64,000 bases of DNA, from positions 1 to 64,000 of the forward strand of contig QENA01000034.1 of the NCBI GenBank assembly GCA_003331045.1, read 5' to 3'. The position numbers and the translations under genes were made by a program. The notes under the pieces were generated by a model. The model searched no databases, had not been told where the DNA came from, and worked only from the letters and a program-made list of their open reading frames with translations. Numbering within the stretch: position 1 is the stretch's first letter; every line of letters starts with the position of its first letter. Shown piece after piece: positions 40,841-51,928 of this stretch. The stretch comes from Candidatus Tokpelaia sp. JSC189 (GTDB taxonomy: Bacteria; Pseudomonadota; Alphaproteobacteria; Rhizobiales; Rhizobiaceae).

Positions 40841-41152
40841 GTTCACGTAGCTCAGTAGGATAGAGCACAGGATTCCTGAAATTGGGCACTGCAACAAGGA
40901 AACTATGCAGTGAATCTGCTCAAATTCGGGGGACGCTTCATTGTTTTGTGCAATATGCCAATCCCGAACCAAACCTGTTGTCTCCAAAACAATGGGAAGG
41001 CGTAGAGACTGGACGGGCAGCACCTAAAGGTTTTGGCCCATGGTGGAGGGACAGTCCAGACCACGAAACGGAAAAGTTTTGCTTTTACGGCGGTGAAAAC
41101 CGTAGTGGTATGAATCCTGGGGTCGTGGGTTCGAATCCCTCCGTGGACACCA
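40841..41152 (+). tRNA. tRNA-Arg (anticodon CCU) interrupted by a group I intron
   Basis: The 5' exon (40841–40877) ends ...CAGGATTCCT and the 3' exon (41113–41152) starts AATCCTGG. Joined, they form a normal 77-nt tRNA with acceptor GTTCACG/CGTGGAC (one T·G pair), D arm GCTC/GAGC, anticodon stem CAGGA/TCCTG, loop TTCCTAA with anticodon CCT, T arm GTGGG/CCCTC with loop TTCGAAT, and an encoded CCA. The 235-nt insert lies between positions 36 and 37, right after the anticodon. A group I intron in tRNA-Arg(CCU) is known from Agrobacterium and other alphaproteobacteria. Confidence 0.95.
40878..41112 (+). ncRNA. Self-splicing group I intron (IC3-type) in tRNA-Arg(CCU)
   Basis: The exon ends in T and the intron ends in G, as group I introns require. 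A P2-like stem pairs CACTGC with GCAGTG. Core elements match the Azoarcus/Anabaena IC3 pattern: CTCAAATTCGG (P3/P4 joint), GTAGAGACTGGACGG with CACCTAAAGG (R element and P7), and TGGTGGAGGGACAGTCCAGA (S element and P7'). The terminal P9-like hairpin is CGGTGAAAACCG. At 235 nt it contains no open reading frame, so there is no homing endonuclease. All core parts are present and it is probably active; splicing itself is inference. Confidence 0.93.
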
Positions 41153-41175
41153 TTATCCTTTAAATTTACAATGAA

Positions 41176-41251
41176 CTTAAAAATGCATACATATTATCGA
41201 GAACTTTGGCTAGGCTGGGGTTCATAATAACACTGTCGCTGATTATCCGAC
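41176..41251 (-). repeat. 76-bp dispersed repeat, copy B
   Basis: The reverse complement begins GTCGGATAATCAGCGACAGT and aligns without gaps to 11962–12037, with 64 of 76 positions identical. It lies 24 bases behind the CCA end of the intron-split tRNA-Arg, in the opposite orientation to copy A. No flanking transposase or target duplication is visible. Confidence 0.75.
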
Positions 41252-41660
41252 ATATCTTTTGATCGTAGTTCATTGGAAGTACTAATAAATTTTTAAAGGG
41301 TGAATCAAAAATCACTGGTGCGATCTGATCAATCCCAAAAGAAATGATGAAATACTTGAAAGGTCCATAATGTCGCAGCAGATCTCCAGTTAGAATGATC
41401 GAACTCTAATGGCGTATGATCGGTAACTGGGAATGCTTAAGAAATAGAGTTTGCCCTTTTTGATAACAAAGACCGCCTAACTGCGGTCAACCAAGTGCAT
41501 TAATAATGCCCATAGCAGATTGATTAGTCCAAGCGAAATAGATGACGTATTTACTTTAAGCACACCTCCCAGAATTTTTCTATTATGAAAAATTCATAAA
41601 ATTTTACCTGCAAACAAGTATCAACCATTACAGCATAATAATGCCATGCACTTAGATATT
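41252..41660. other. Gap downstream of argG without a gene
   Basis: About 400 bases beyond repeat copy B with stops in all frames. It may be the eroded interior of the element that left the repeat, but nothing recognisable remains. Confidence 0.45.
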
Positions 41661-42881
41661 TTATTTAAATTCACGCGCAGCGAGAGTACGAAGGCGCAAG
41701 GCATTGAGCTTAATAAAGCCAGCAGCATCTTTTTGATCATAAGCTCCCTGATCATCTTCAAACGTTACAAGTTTGTCAGAATAGAGAGATTTATCGCTTC
41801 TACGGCCTTCAACAATCACATTCCCTTTATATAGCTTTAGTGTCACCTCTCCTTCCACATGCTGTTGTGATAGATCAATAGCAGCCTGGAGCATTTTGCG
41901 TTCAGGTGAAAACCAGAAACCATAATAGATCAACTCGGCATAACGTGGCATTATTTCATCTTTCAGATGTGCAGCCCCATAATCCAGTGTAATGGATTCT
42001 ATGGCACGGTGAGCCTGAAGTAGGATAGCCCCCCCTGGGGTTTCATAAATACCGCGTGATTTCATACCAACAAAACGGTTTTCAACAAGGTCAACGCGTC
42101 CAATGCCGTTACTCCGGCCATAATTATTAAGCTTTGCAAGCAATGCCGCAGGCGAAAGCTGTTCACCATTAATCGAAACAGGATCGCCCTTTTCAAAACC
42201 AATTGTAATGATTGTTGGTCTATCGGGTGCATTCTCAGGTGCAATGGTGCACATATGCACATACTCAGGTGCTGGTTTTGACGGATCTTCTAGTATTTTA
42301 CCCTCTGAAGAAGAATGCAGCAAATTGGCATCAACCGAGAAAGGGGCTTCACCCTGCTTGTCTTTCGGAACAGGAATCTGATGCGCACGAGCAAATTCAA
42401 TAAGATCAATCCGGCTTTTAAACGTCCAGTCCCGCCAAGGAGCAATAATCCTGATATCGGGGTTAAGCGCATAAGCCGAAAGCTCAAAGCGTACTTGGTC
42501 ATTTCCTTTGCCTGTTGCACCATGAGCAATAGCATCAGCTCCGGTTTCCTTTGCAATTTCAATCAAGCGCTTGGAAATCAAAGGCCGGGAGATAGAGGTT
42601 CCAAGAAGATACGCCCCCTCATAAACCGTATTAGCTCGGAACATTGGAAAAACAAAATCCCGCACAAAATTTTCACGCAGATCTTCAATATAAATTTCCC
42701 TAATACCCAGCATCTCCGCCTTTTGGCGGGCAGCCTCCAACTCCTCTCCCTGCCCGAGATCAGCAGTAAAAGTAACAACTTCGGCGCTAAGTTCTGTTTG
42801 CAACCATTTAAGAATAACTGAGGTATCAAGGCCGCCAGAATAGGCAAGCACGACTTTTTTTATGTCTTTTCTTTTACTCAT
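41661..42881 (-). CDS. argG: Argininosuccinate synthase
   Basis: The 406-residue enzyme joins citrulline and aspartate with ATP in arginine synthesis. The PP-loop is [16 protein letters not shown] (about 12–27). Other family segments are [15 protein letters not shown] (about 118–132), APWRDW, and [17 protein letters not shown] (about 281–297). Length and ends match. It lies upstream of no visible operon partner here; rlmN and ialB follow the same strand further up, as in relatives. Confidence 0.97.
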   Translation of the reverse strand: MSKRKDIKKVVLAYSGGLDTSVILKWLQTELSAEVVTFTADLGQGEELEAARQKAEMLGIREIYIEDLRENFVRDFVFPMFRANTVYEGAYLLGTSISRPLISKRLIEIAKETGADAIAHGATGKGNDQVRFELSAYALNPDIRIIAPWRDWTFKSRIDLIEFARAHQIPVPKDKQGEAPFSVDANLLHSSSEGKILEDPSKPAPEYVHMCTIAPENAPDRPTIITIGFEKGDPVSINGEQLSPAALLAKLNNYGRSNGIGRVDLVENRFVGMKSRGIYETPGGAILLQAHRAIESITLDYGAAHLKDEIMPRYAELIYYGFWFSPERKMLQAAIDLSQQHVEGEVTLKLYKGNVIVEGRRSDKSLYSDKLVTFEDDQGAYDQKDAAGFIKLNALRLRTLAAREFK

Positions 42882-43376
42882 GATTCAGAAGTCCGAGCTA
42901 TTGAAATTTTCCACTTTGTTCTAACAGGAGTTCTTGCTTGCGCAAGAAATAAATATGCCATTTAAAACTATTGGCGAAATACAGAAAAGCCTCAGCATAA
43001 TACAAAATTACAGGCCAACATTATCATTTTAATGGCAATAAAATTTGCCTTAAAATTCCCAGTAAGGTGACAGTGCCCGACAAAACGGAAACTACTCCCA
43101 AAAATTAAGTCGATAACAACATTATTGATCTGTATCACAACCTGACTAAATACAAACAGCATCGCTATGGTGTAGCTTATCATAAAGGACTATTATTAAA
43201 AGGAATACGACACTAATCAAAAAAATAAAACAGCAATAATTGAAAGAGGATTATAGGCTAGCAGTATTCTCGATAATGAATGAATACCGGAGAAAAGTAG
43301 AAAAGTTGTTCCCATAAAAAATAGGAAACAACAATTTATGCTATACTTATTAGGTACTGATATGTGTTATATAGGC
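42882..43376. other. Intergenic region between argG and rlmN
   Basis: About 495 bases, AT-rich. It should contain the argG promoter, but I see no clear box, RNA fold or repeat. Confidence 0.5.
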
Positions 43377-44594
43377 TTATACACCTACTTCAAGTTGTAA
43401 TCGCTCCATTTTTCTAAGAGGCTTAGACTGGGATTTAAGTTGCCCACATGCCGCCAAAATATCACGTCCGCGCGGTGTACGAATAGGTGAAGCATAACCA
43501 GCTTTGTTAACAATGTCGGCAAAATGCTCAATCTGTTTCCAGTCCGAACACTGATAATTGGTACCTAGCCAAGGATTGAAAGGAATCAGATTGATTTTTG
43601 CTGAAATGCCTTTCAAAAGCGCCACCAGCTTTCTAGCATCCTTAACACTATCATTCACATCCTTCAACATCACGTACTCAAATGTAATGTGGCAAGCATT
43701 GCCTAACCCCGGATAATTACGGCAGGCTTCCATCAACTCTGCCAAAGGATATTTTTTATTGAGTGGCACCAAAATATTACGCAATTCATCATCAACCGCA
43801 TGAAGTGAAATTGCCAGCATAACACCGATTTCCTTACCCACACGATAAATTTTGGGTACTACACCTGATGTAGATAATGTAATACGCCGCCGGGAAAACG
43901 ATAAACCTTCTCCATCCGAAGCAATCAGAAGTGCCTTTTTGACCGCATCAAAATTATAAAGTGGCTCCCCCATGCCCATCATAACAATATTGCTGATCTT
44001 ACGCCTTTCCTGAGGCACAATTGCACCACCAGGTGTATTTTTGTCAGGAAAATCTCTCAAGCAATCCCGGGCAGTAAGAAGCTGGGCCAGAATTTCTTCC
44101 GCTGTAAGATTCCGCACAAGCCGCTGGGTGCCAGTATAGCAGAAAGAACAAGCCAACAAACAGCCAACTTGGCTTGAGACACACAAAGTTCCACGCCCTT
44201 CTTGCGGGATATAGACTGTTTCAACTTCAACAGAACGTCCTGCTCCGCAGGATGGGAAACGCAACAGCCATTTACGTGTACCGTCATTTGAGACTTGCTC
44301 TGCTACAATTCTTGGCCGAGTAATGGAAAAACGTCCTGCAAGTCTGTTTCTCAGCTCCCCAGAAATATTGAACATATCGTCAAATGATGAAACGCCACGC
44401 ACATAAAGCCAATGCCAGAGCTGACTGAGGCGCATATGCACTTGGCGGACAGGCACACCGATCGATTGAAGCGCTTTAGCCATCTCGTCACGGGTCAAAC
44501 CGATCAACGAAGTCTTTGCAGATAGATCGGCAGGCACGGCCGAAGCAAAAGCCTTACGGACAATAATGGGTTTCAGATCGTAGGATATAGTCAT
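43377..44594 (-). CDS. rlmN: Dual-specificity 23S rRNA/tRNA adenine-C2 methyltransferase RlmN
   Basis: Radical-SAM enzyme (405 residues) that methylates A2503 of 23S rRNA and A37 of some tRNAs. The cluster-binding CxxxCxxC is in [13 protein letters not shown] (about 150–162). The GMGEPL motif (about 210–215), [12 protein letters not shown] and the C-terminal catalytic cysteine region DILAACGQL complete the pattern. The product is about 405 residues, as usual in Hyphomicrobiales. It follows ialB on the same strand. Confidence 0.96.
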   Translation of the reverse strand: MTISYDLKPIIVRKAFASAVPADLSAKTSLIGLTRDEMAKALQSIGVPVRQVHMRLSQLWHWLYVRGVSSFDDMFNISGELRNRLAGRFSITRPRIVAEQVSNDGTRKWLLRFPSCGAGRSVEVETVYIPQEGRGTLCVSSQVGCLLACSFCYTGTQRLVRNLTAEEILAQLLTARDCLRDFPDKNTPGGAIVPQERRKISNIVMMGMGEPLYNFDAVKKALLIASDGEGLSFSRRRITLSTSGVVPKIYRVGKEIGVMLAISLHAVDDELRNILVPLNKKYPLAELMEACRNYPGLGNACHITFEYVMLKDVNDSVKDARKLVALLKGISAKINLIPFNPWLGTNYQCSDWKQIEHFADIVNKAGYASPIRTPRGRDILAACGQLKSQSKPLRKMERLQLEVGV

Positions 44595-44723
44595 AAATTA
44601 GCACTTTGATACAAGACACAAAACCATATTACACGAACTCACTACTTATCACAAAAACCTGCTAAAATCACCTTCTCAACTCATGAAAATACAACTCTAA
44701 CTTCTGATGACAATCAAGAAAAT

Positions 44724-45230
44724 CTATTTACATTTCTGGATAGCTTTCAAGGCAGCCGTAATACCTTTAAGAGAGTAAGTATAGGTTGTATTGGTTCCAC
44801 GTTCTGAAATAGCCTTGACTGTCATAGTACTATCCGACTTCATGATGGCAACCAGATTTGCTTCGTCCTGAGCAGTATCAACCCATGCTGATGACCCTTT
44901 GGTAAACAGCCTAAAATGCCTCTTCCCCACAGAAACAGTCACATATGAACCATTACGCAAACTATACCCTGCCATGAACTGCGGTTCAAATATGACTGCC
45001 CCTCCTGCTGTACGTTTGCTAACCAGAAAGAAATTATCACCATGATTGACAGTCGTTGGTGCCTGCGCTATGGGCATGGAAAGCACATAACAAACGGTGC
45101 CATTATTAACCTCATATGAATAAGCGCCCCAATAATCAAACTGATCAAGCTTCGCAGGCGTCTGCGCTATGGTGATACTGCCCATGCTGATCATCAATAT
45201 CAATGCTATAATAAAGGTCTTTCCAAACAT
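44724..45230 (-). CDS. Invasion-associated locus B (IalB) family protein
   Basis: A 168-residue secreted protein with a signal peptide (about 1–22, cleavage near TIAQ). The region WGAYSYEVNNGTVCYVLS holds one of the two cysteines typical of the family; the other is near the C-terminus (IQKCK). Named after Bartonella IalB, the family is widespread in Hyphomicrobiales and often of unknown periplasmic function, so the name alone does not prove invasion. GGTGAG precedes the ATG. The order argG–rlmN–ialB is conserved in relatives. Confidence 0.86.
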   Translation of the reverse strand: MFGKTFIIALILMISMGSITIAQTPAKLDQFDYWGAYSYEVNNGTVCYVLSMPIAQAPTTVNHGDNFFLVSKRTAGGAVIFEPQFMAGYSLRNGSYVTVSVGKRHFRLFTKGSSAWVDTAQDEANLVAIMKSDSTMTVKAISERGTNTTYTYSLKGITAALKAIQKCK

Positions 45231-45653
45231 TATTGTACCAGCTCACCTTTCTTAATTTTTTATGAATGAATCCAACTTGTGCCGGTAATTCATCTAGAAA
45301 AAACTAAATTTCTTCCTTATCAAAAAGTGTGCTCCACTAACACAAGCTTTTAATATTTTCGGATTTTTCATAAACTCCTTAAATCCATACCCCAACTTCT
45401 TTTCATCATCTAAATCCCAGCCCTTGCAAAGTTATCAAAACACGAAAATTGGATAAACTTAAGAAAAAGATTACATTAGTTATGATTTTATATCAGAAAT
45501 CACAGCAGATTAAAATGCATAACTATCAGAAATGATAATCGCATCCAACGCAAAATCCATGCAGCAAATATATTCTGTTATTTTCTGAAATTGCCCTGAA
45601 ATCTTACAAGAACTGTCTTTGCGTTTGACGCATATTGCTGTTAAACTGGCATT
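45231..45653. other. Divergent promoter region of ialB and lepA
   Basis: About 420 AT-rich bases. TTGACG at 45625–45630 upstream of lepA resembles a -35 box but no good -10 follows. No gene is visible. Confidence 0.45.
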
Positions 45654-47459
45654 ATGGCAATAAAACTGAACCATATACGTAATTTCTCCATCGTAGCTCA
45701 TATCGACCACGGTAAATCAACACTTGCTGACCGTCTTATTCATTTAACTGGCGGCCTTGATGCGCGTGAGATGAAAGAGCAGGTGCTCGATTCCATGGAT
45801 ATTGAGCGGGAGCGCGGCATTACCATCAAAGCACAGACTGTACGGTTGCATTATAAGGCTAATGATGGAGAAACCTACATTCTCAATCTGATTGATACGC
45901 CAGGTCATGTCGATTTTGCCTATGAAGTATCACGTTCGCTTGCAGCCTGCGAAGGCTCTCTTCTTGTTGTGGATACAAGTCAAGGGGTTGAAGCTCAGAC
46001 TCTTGCTAATATCTATCAAGCAATTGATAATAATCATGAAATTGTGCTTGTTTTAAATAAAATCGACCTGCCTGCTGCCGAACCTAAACGGGTGAAGGAA
46101 CAGATTGAAGAGCTTATTGGCATTGATACTTCTGATGCCGTTGAAATTTCAGCAAAAACTGGTCTTGGTATAAAGGATGTACTCGAAACGATTGTCAGAC
46201 ATCTGCCAGCTCCGCGAGGGGGTGATCCTAGAAAGCCACTCAAGGCTATGCTGGTTGACAGTTGGTATGATGCTTATCTTGGCGTTATTGTTCTTGTCAG
46301 GGTGGTAGATGGTGTACTCAAAAAAGGCCAGACTATCCATATGGTAGGAACAGGCGCTAGATATTTGGTTGAGCGAATCGGTGTATTCACTCCCAAAATG
46401 ATACAGGTGAATGAACTGGGACCGGGGGAATTTGGTTTTATTACTGCCTCCATCAAGGAAGTCGCCGACACCCGCGTCGGCGATACAATTACTGAAGAGC
46501 ACCATCCCTGTAGGGAAGCACTACCCGGTTTCAAGCCAGCACAACCCGTTGTTTTCTGCGGGCTATTTCCCATTGATACGGCTGATTTTGAGAATCTGCG
46601 TTCGGCAATGGGTAAATTGCGGCTAAATGACGCCAGTTTCTCTTTTGAGATGGAGACATCTGCTGCGCTCGGCTTCGGTTTCCGGTGTGGTTTTCTTGGA
46701 CTCCTGCACCTTGAAATCATTCAGGAACGGCTGGAGCGTGAGTTCAATCTTGATCTTATTGCAACAGCTCCTTCAGTTGTTTACCGTATGAATATGACAA
46801 ATGGGGTAACAAAAGAACTACATAACCCAGTCGATATGCCAGACCTAGTCAAAATTGCTTCAATTGAAGAACCATGGATTCGTGCAACCATTATGACGCC
46901 GGATGCTTATCTTGGCGCAATTCTAAAACTCTGTCAGGACCGGCGCGGCATACAGGTTGATCTGTCCTATGTCGGCACACGTGCAATGGTAAGTTATGAT
47001 TTGCCGCTCAATGAAATTGTCTTTGATTTTTATGACAGATTGAAATCCATCTCCAAGGGCTACGCCTCATTTGATTATCAGATCACGGATTATCATGAAG
47101 GCGACCTAGTCAGGATGTCAGTTCTTATCAATGGCGAATCGGTTGATGCCCTTTCAGTTTTGGTTCATCGCAGTGCAGCAGAAAAACGTGGCCGTGCCAT
47201 GTGTGAAAAGTTGAAAGATCTTATCCCGCAGCATATGTTCCAGATTCCAATCCAAGCAGCTATTAACAGCAAGATTATTGCGCGCGAAACCATCCGTGCG
47301 CTACGTAAAGATGTAACTGCGAAATGTTATGGCGGCGACGTGACGCGGAAACGCAAACTTCTGGAACAACAGAAGAAGGGTAAAAAGCGCATGCGGCAGT
47401 TTGGCAAGGTAGAAATTCCACAGAAGGCGTTTATTCAGGCCCTGAAGATAGGAGACTGA
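45654..47459 (+). CDS. lepA: Elongation factor 4 (LepA)
   Basis: Ribosome-dependent GTPase of 601 residues that back-translocates or remodels stalled ribosomes. G motifs are AHIDHGKST (G1, about 15–23), DTPGH (G3), and NKID (G4, about 133–136). The middle section follows EF-G domains, and the C-terminus is the LepA-specific domain with [17 protein letters not shown] followed by GKKRMRQFG. Complete at both ends. Confidence 0.97.
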   Translation: MAIKLNHIRNFSIVAHIDHGKSTLADRLIHLTGGLDAREMKEQVLDSMDIERERGITIKAQTVRLHYKANDGETYILNLIDTPGHVDFAYEVSRSLAACEGSLLVVDTSQGVEAQTLANIYQAIDNNHEIVLVLNKIDLPAAEPKRVKEQIEELIGIDTSDAVEISAKTGLGIKDVLETIVRHLPAPRGGDPRKPLKAMLVDSWYDAYLGVIVLVRVVDGVLKKGQTIHMVGTGARYLVERIGVFTPKMIQVNELGPGEFGFITASIKEVADTRVGDTITEEHHPCREALPGFKPAQPVVFCGLFPIDTADFENLRSAMGKLRLNDASFSFEMETSAALGFGFRCGFLGLLHLEIIQERLEREFNLDLIATAPSVVYRMNMTNGVTKELHNPVDMPDLVKIASIEEPWIRATIMTPDAYLGAILKLCQDRRGIQVDLSYVGTRAMVSYDLPLNEIVFDFYDRLKSISKGYASFDYQITDYHEGDLVRMSVLINGESVDALSVLVHRSAAEKRGRAMCEKLKDLIPQHMFQIPIQAAINSKIIARETIRALRKDVTAKCYGGDVTRKRKLLEQQKKGKKRMRQFGKVEIPQKAFIQALKIGD

Positions 47460-47652
47460 AGCAAGATAAAGAATTTCAGTCTGGGAGAGAACAGAATACA
47501 CAATAGTATCCCGATATAGCAAACGCTTTGGCGCAGTAGTAGGAAATTATATTTAACGATAACAGCAAGATTCATGTTTTAGATATTTCATCTGCTGAAT
47601 TCAAAGTACGATTTCGGACTATTTCAGCTTTTTCTGTATAAAGCTAATAAAT

Positions 47653-48774
47653 TCAGTCACCACTCATCCCTTCAAAAAACTCTTTCATACGAGCAAAAAA
47701 GCCATGTGACCGAGGTGAATTTTCATGATTGGAAATCTCATTAAATTCCTGCAGCAATTCATGCTGGCGTCTGGTAAGCTTTTGCGGTGTTTCAACTGCA
47801 ACCTGTATATACAGATCCCCTGTTATTTGCTGGCGCAGCACCGGCATGCCTTTCTTCTTCAAGCGAAACTGCTTTCCATTTTGTGTGCCTTCCGGCACTT
47901 TGACACGAGTTTTGCTTCCATCAAGGGTTGATACCTCAAATTGGCCGCCAAGAGCCGCTGTTGCCATTGAAATCGGTACATGACAATAAAGATCAGCACC
48001 ATCCCGCTGAAAAAACTCATGAGCACTAATCGACAAAAAAATATAAAGATCACCGTTTGGACCCCCACGAACACCTGCTTCTCCTTCTCCGGAAAGGCGA
48101 ATCCGTGTACCGTCCTCAATACCAGCTGGAATATTGACAGAAAGATTCCGCTCTTCTTTTGTACGACCTTGTCCATTACACTCAGGGCAAGGATTTCCAA
48201 TCATCTGGCCTCGACCATGGCATGTCAAGCAAGTCCGTTCGATAGAAAAAAACCCCTGCGCAGCCCGTACGCGCCCTATGCCATGGCATGTCTTGCAAAT
48301 AACCGGCGCGGTGCCTTTTTTAGCCCCATTGCCATTACAGGAATCACAAACAATCGAAGTCGGCACACGAATTTGCATCGTTTTGCCGCTATAGGCATCT
48401 TCAAGGGTAATTTCCATATTATAGCTTATGTCTGCTCCATGCTCACGCCCATCACCCTGCCTATGGCGAGTGCCCATCATCTCACCAAAGATATCCTCAA
48501 AAATATCAGAAAAACCGCCTTTAAAGCCAGCAGAAGCTCCACGCCCGCCATTTTCAAAAGCAGCATGCCCATAACGGTCATAAGCAGCACGCTTCTGCGG
48601 ATCTTTTAAAATTTCATAGGCTTCACCAATTTCCTTGAAACGTTGCTCGGCTTCTGAGTCTCCAGGATTACGATCGGGATGATATTGCATAGCCAGCTTA
48701 CGGAAAGCCGCCTTCAACACTTTTTCGTCACATCCGCGTGTTACGCCAAGCACCTCATAATAGTCAATCTTCAT
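47653..48774 (-). CDS. dnaJ: Chaperone protein DnaJ
   Basis: Hsp40 co-chaperone of DnaK, 373 residues from ATG 48774 ([10 protein letters not shown]). The J domain carries the HPD motif in [11 protein letters not shown] (about 30–40). A Gly/Phe-rich linker with [16 protein letters not shown] follows, then four zinc-finger repeats: [32 protein letters not shown] and CPECNGQG. The C-terminal substrate-binding domains end the protein. It lies behind dnaK on the same strand, separated by about 300 bases with a terminator hairpin. Confidence 0.96.
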   Translation of the reverse strand: MKIDYYEVLGVTRGCDEKVLKAAFRKLAMQYHPDRNPGDSEAEQRFKEIGEAYEILKDPQKRAAYDRYGHAAFENGGRGASAGFKGGFSDIFEDIFGEMMGTRHRQGDGREHGADISYNMEITLEDAYSGKTMQIRVPTSIVCDSCNGNGAKKGTAPVICKTCHGIGRVRAAQGFFSIERTCLTCHGRGQMIGNPCPECNGQGRTKEERNLSVNIPAGIEDGTRIRLSGEGEAGVRGGPNGDLYIFLSISAHEFFQRDGADLYCHVPISMATAALGGQFEVSTLDGSKTRVKVPEGTQNGKQFRLKKKGMPVLRQQITGDLYIQVAVETPQKLTRRQHELLQEFNEISNHENSPRSHGFFARMKEFFEGMSGD

Positions 48775-48907
48775 GACCCCTAAACCTTGAGAAAACAATA
48801 ACTCATCATTTTCAATTATTCCAGCAGGAATAAAATGATCTATTAAAGAAAATCTAGAATCTCACTAGATCTTCATAAAACTAAAGTATACATTTTTTTC
48901 CGCGAAC

Positions 48908-48935
48908 AAAAAGAAGAAGCTGGTTTTCAGCTTCT
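48908..48935 (-). terminator. Rho-independent terminator after dnaK
   Basis: AGAAGCTG (48915–48922) pairs perfectly with CAGCTTCT (48928–48935) around a 5-base loop. On the minus strand the stem is followed by TCTTTTTG. It lies about 145 bases past the dnaK stop and before dnaJ, so most transcripts may end here, leaving dnaJ to read-through or its own promoter. Confidence 0.65.
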
Positions 48936-49080
48936 GTCTTTGTGTGTTCAGTTAATTTCAGTTTTGTAAAAAACTTAAAAATTAACCATAAAACTTGATA
49001 AAGCGAAAAAATCTCTGTGTACAGAAGTGTTCCCGGCTTCAAAACTGATCTAGAACTCACCTGTGATAAAATATAAGACT

Positions 49081-50982
49081 TTATGACCGCTTCTTGCCAT
49101 CATCCAATTCTTCAAAATCAGCATCCACAACATCATCATTGACTGTTTCCGTTCTGGTATTGGTAGAACCCTCAGCCTGCGATGCTTCATACATGGCCTG
49201 ACCAAGTTTTATACTGACTTCGGCCAGTTTCTGTGTCTTAGCCTTGATGCCTTCGAGATCATCACCTTCAACAATTTTCTTAAGGTCACCAATTGCAGTT
49301 TCAATAGCCTGTCTATCATCAGTGGAAACCTTGTTTCCATATTCAATAAGAGATTTTTCTGTCGAATGAATAAGGGCTTCAGCCTGATTCTTAGCCTCTA
49401 CAACTTCACGACGCTTCTTGTCTTCTGCCGCATGTGTCTCCGCATCTTTGACCATTTTATCAATATCAGTATCGCTCAAACCACCGGAAGCCTGAATACG
49501 AATCTGCTGTTCCTTGCCTGTTCCCTTATCGCGCGCTGAAACATTGACGATACCATTGGCATCAATATCAAAGGTCACTTCAATCTGTGGGATACCACGT
49601 GGTGCAGGCGGAATACCGACAAGATCAAAATGCGCCAACAGCTTGTTATCAGTAGCCATCTCACGCTCCCCTTGGAAAACGCGGATTGTCACCGCACTCT
49701 GGTTATCTTCAGCGGTGGAGAATGTCTGCGACTTTTTTGTGGGAATAGTAGTATTACGTTCAATCAAGCGAGTAAACACACCACCTAACGTTTCAATACC
49801 CAGCGAGAGAGGTGTCACATCAAGCAATAATACGTCCTTGACGTCACCTTGTAAGACACCGGCCTGAATAGCTGCTCCCATGGCAACAACTTCATCAGGG
49901 TTGACACCTTTATGCGGATCTTGGCCGAAGAAAGCCTTCACAATTTGCTGGATCTTCGGCATACGTGTCATACCACCAACGAGAACCACTTCGCTAATTT
50001 CATCAGCGCTGAGGCCTGCATCCTTAAGTGCAGCCCTGCAGGGCTCGACTGTACGATTCACTAGATCCTCAACAAGCAACTCAAATTTTGCTCGTGTCAG
50101 TTTCATGGTCAGATGCTTTGGACCGCTCTGATCTGCTGTAATGAAGGGTAAATTGATCTCTGTCTGCTGTGCAGAAGAAAGTTCAATTTTAGCCTTTTCT
50201 GCGGCCTCTTTCAAACGTTGTAGAGCAAGCTTATCATTTTTCAGATCAATACCCTGCTCTTTCTTGAATTCATCAGCAAAATAGCTGACAAGCCGCATAT
50301 CGAAATCCTCACCGCCAAGGAATGTATCACCATTAGTCGATTTGACTTCAAAAACGCCATCACCAATTTCGAGAACCGAAATATCGAATGTACCACCACC
50401 CAAGTCATAGACAGCAATTGTCTTGCCATCTTTTTTATCAAGACCATAGGCAAGCGCAGCAGCAGTTGGCTCATTGATAATACGAAGCACTTCAAGACCG
50501 GCAATTTTGCCCGCATCCTTAGTTGCTTGGCGTTGGGCATCATTAAAATAGGCCGGAACGGTAATTACAGCTTGTTCGATTTTTTCTCCCAAATAGGATT
50601 CGGCTGTTTCCTTCATTTTCTGCAATATCATGGCAGAAATCTGAGATGGCGAATACTTCTTTCCATCAACCTCGACCCAAGCATCACCATTGTCACCTTT
50701 GACAATGTTATAAGGAACAAGCTTCTTGTCCTTTTCGACCATTGGATCATCAAAGCGCCGACCAATTAAACGTTTGACTGCAAAAACAGTTCCCTCCGGA
50801 TTGGTCACAGCTTGGCGCTTTGCAGGCTGTCCAACAAGTCGCTCACTATTATCTGCAAATGCAACAATAGAAGGTGTGGTACGGGCACCTTCCGCATTCT
50901 CAATAACTTTTGCGTTCTTGCCATCCATGACAGCAACGCAGGAATTGGTTGTACCAAGATCAATACCGATAACTTTTGCCAT
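49081..50982 (-). CDS. dnaK: Chaperone protein DnaK (Hsp70)
   Basis: ATP-driven chaperone of 633 residues. The ATPase domain begins [18 protein letters not shown] and has [31 protein letters not shown] and [15 protein letters not shown]. The substrate-binding domain has [17 protein letters not shown]. The C-terminal lid ends in the acidic tail [17 protein letters not shown] chose ATG 50982, preceded by GGAGAG; the open frame to 51027 is upstream sequence. It is followed by dnaJ and preceded by a heat-shock-like promoter. Confidence 0.98.
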   Translation of the reverse strand: MAKVIGIDLGTTNSCVAVMDGKNAKVIENAEGARTTPSIVAFADNSERLVGQPAKRQAVTNPEGTVFAVKRLIGRRFDDPMVEKDKKLVPYNIVKGDNGDAWVEVDGKKYSPSQISAMILQKMKETAESYLGEKIEQAVITVPAYFNDAQRQATKDAGKIAGLEVLRIINEPTAAALAYGLDKKDGKTIAVYDLGGGTFDISVLEIGDGVFEVKSTNGDTFLGGEDFDMRLVSYFADEFKKEQGIDLKNDKLALQRLKEAAEKAKIELSSAQQTEINLPFITADQSGPKHLTMKLTRAKFELLVEDLVNRTVEPCRAALKDAGLSADEISEVVLVGGMTRMPKIQQIVKAFFGQDPHKGVNPDEVVAMGAAIQAGVLQGDVKDVLLLDVTPLSLGIETLGGVFTRLIERNTTIPTKKSQTFSTAEDNQSAVTIRVFQGEREMATDNKLLAHFDLVGIPPAPRGIPQIEVTFDIDANGIVNVSARDKGTGKEQQIRIQASGGLSDTDIDKMVKDAETHAAEDKKRREVVEAKNQAEALIHSTEKSLIEYGNKVSTDDRQAIETAIGDLKKIVEGDDLEGIKAKTQKLAEVSIKLGQAMYEASQAEGSTNTRTETVNDDVVDADFEELDDGKKRS

Positions 50983-51112
50983 TTCTAAACTCTCCAATTC
51001 AGCGAATCGCCAAGATCTCCGAAACAAAGCATTCCAATAAGGCGGTTCCCATTCCCGAATTTGCCCGCATCATAGGTTTTTATTAGCCTGTGATACGAAT
51101 GAACTCGAAAGG

Positions 51113-51142
51113 TATATAAGGAGCAGTCTTTTTCATCGCAAG
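51113..51142 (-). promoter_or_regulatory. Candidate RpoH (sigma-32) promoter of dnaK
   Basis: On the minus strand CTTGCG (51137–51142) is followed after 16 bases by CTTATATA (from 51120 downward). This resembles the alphaproteobacterial heat-shock consensus of CTTG plus a C-rich TATAT -10 element. It lies about 130 bases upstream of the dnaK start. No CIRCE element is seen. Confidence 0.45.
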
Positions 51143-51472
51143 TGAGTTTTGAAAAGATTTTTCACGCTGATTTTATGATAAAAAACATAAATTTTGTATT
51201 ATAAATACGGCTTTGATTTTAAGAATTTTGATAATAATGGCAAATGCGACCGCTGATCCTTCCAAGACTGAAGGGCAATCTTATTAATCCACCTTACATT
51301 CGATCAGAGGATTCCCATATTCATGCTGTTTTGAATAATGTGCCTAATTCATCTACAAAATCAGAATTTTGAGCGCTGCTAATCCAGTCAAGAGAAACTG
51401 TATAATTGCTACTATCAATAATCCCGAATTTGTCACTATCATGCTAGTCGCTATTTTTACCTTTAAATTATT

Positions 51473-51928
51473 TCACAATCCTGGATTCTGTATCAAAAGA
51501 GAATAAAGAGCTTCGACCTCGTACGTATTCCTAAGCTTGTTAACCATCTCAGGCTCACGGAGCAGCCGTGCAACACGTGATAACGCTTTTAGATGATCTG
51601 CGCCAGCACTCTCCGGCGCAAGAAGAAGAAACACCAGATCAACCGGCTGATCATCCAGAGCCTCAAAATCAACAGAATGCTCAAGGCGCGCAAAAATACC
51701 GATAATCTTCTCAAGATCAGGTAATTTCCCGTGAGGGATGGCAATGCCATTACCTACACCTGTTGTACCCAGTTTTTCCCGTTGAAGAATTGTCTCAAAG
51801 ACTTCGCGTTCTGGTAAGCCACTGATGACAGATGCCTTGTCAGCCATAATTTGCAAAAGCTGCTTTTTGGAGTTTACCTTAAGAGCCGGAATGATTGCTT
51901 CCTGTGCAATCAAATCGTTTAAATCCAT
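51473..51928 (-). CDS. ptsN: PTS IIA-like nitrogen regulatory protein PtsN
   Basis: EIIA-Ntr domain protein of 151 residues, the final phosphoacceptor of the nitrogen PTS, which regulates potassium transport and other processes. The phosphorylated histidine is in GNGIAIPHGKLPDL (His ~66). The fold is otherwise typical, with LVFLLLAPESAGADHLKALS near residue 100. GGGAAG precedes ATG 51928. In relatives rpoN and hpf lie upstream; neither is recognisable here. Confidence 0.94.
   Translation of the reverse strand: MDLNDLIAQEAIIPALKVNSKKQLLQIMADKASVISGLPEREVFETILQREKLGTTGVGNGIAIPHGKLPDLEKIIGIFARLEHSVDFEALDDQPVDLVFLLLAPESAGADHLKALSRVARLLREPEMVNKLRNTYEVEALYSLLIQNPGL

Noticed and set aside
40878..41112. 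Possible RNase P or tmRNA fragment, because of the GACAGTCCAGA-like segments
   Set aside because: The flanking sequence joins into a complete tRNA-Arg and the internal motifs follow group I intron order; the RNase P core and a tmRNA tag frame are absent.
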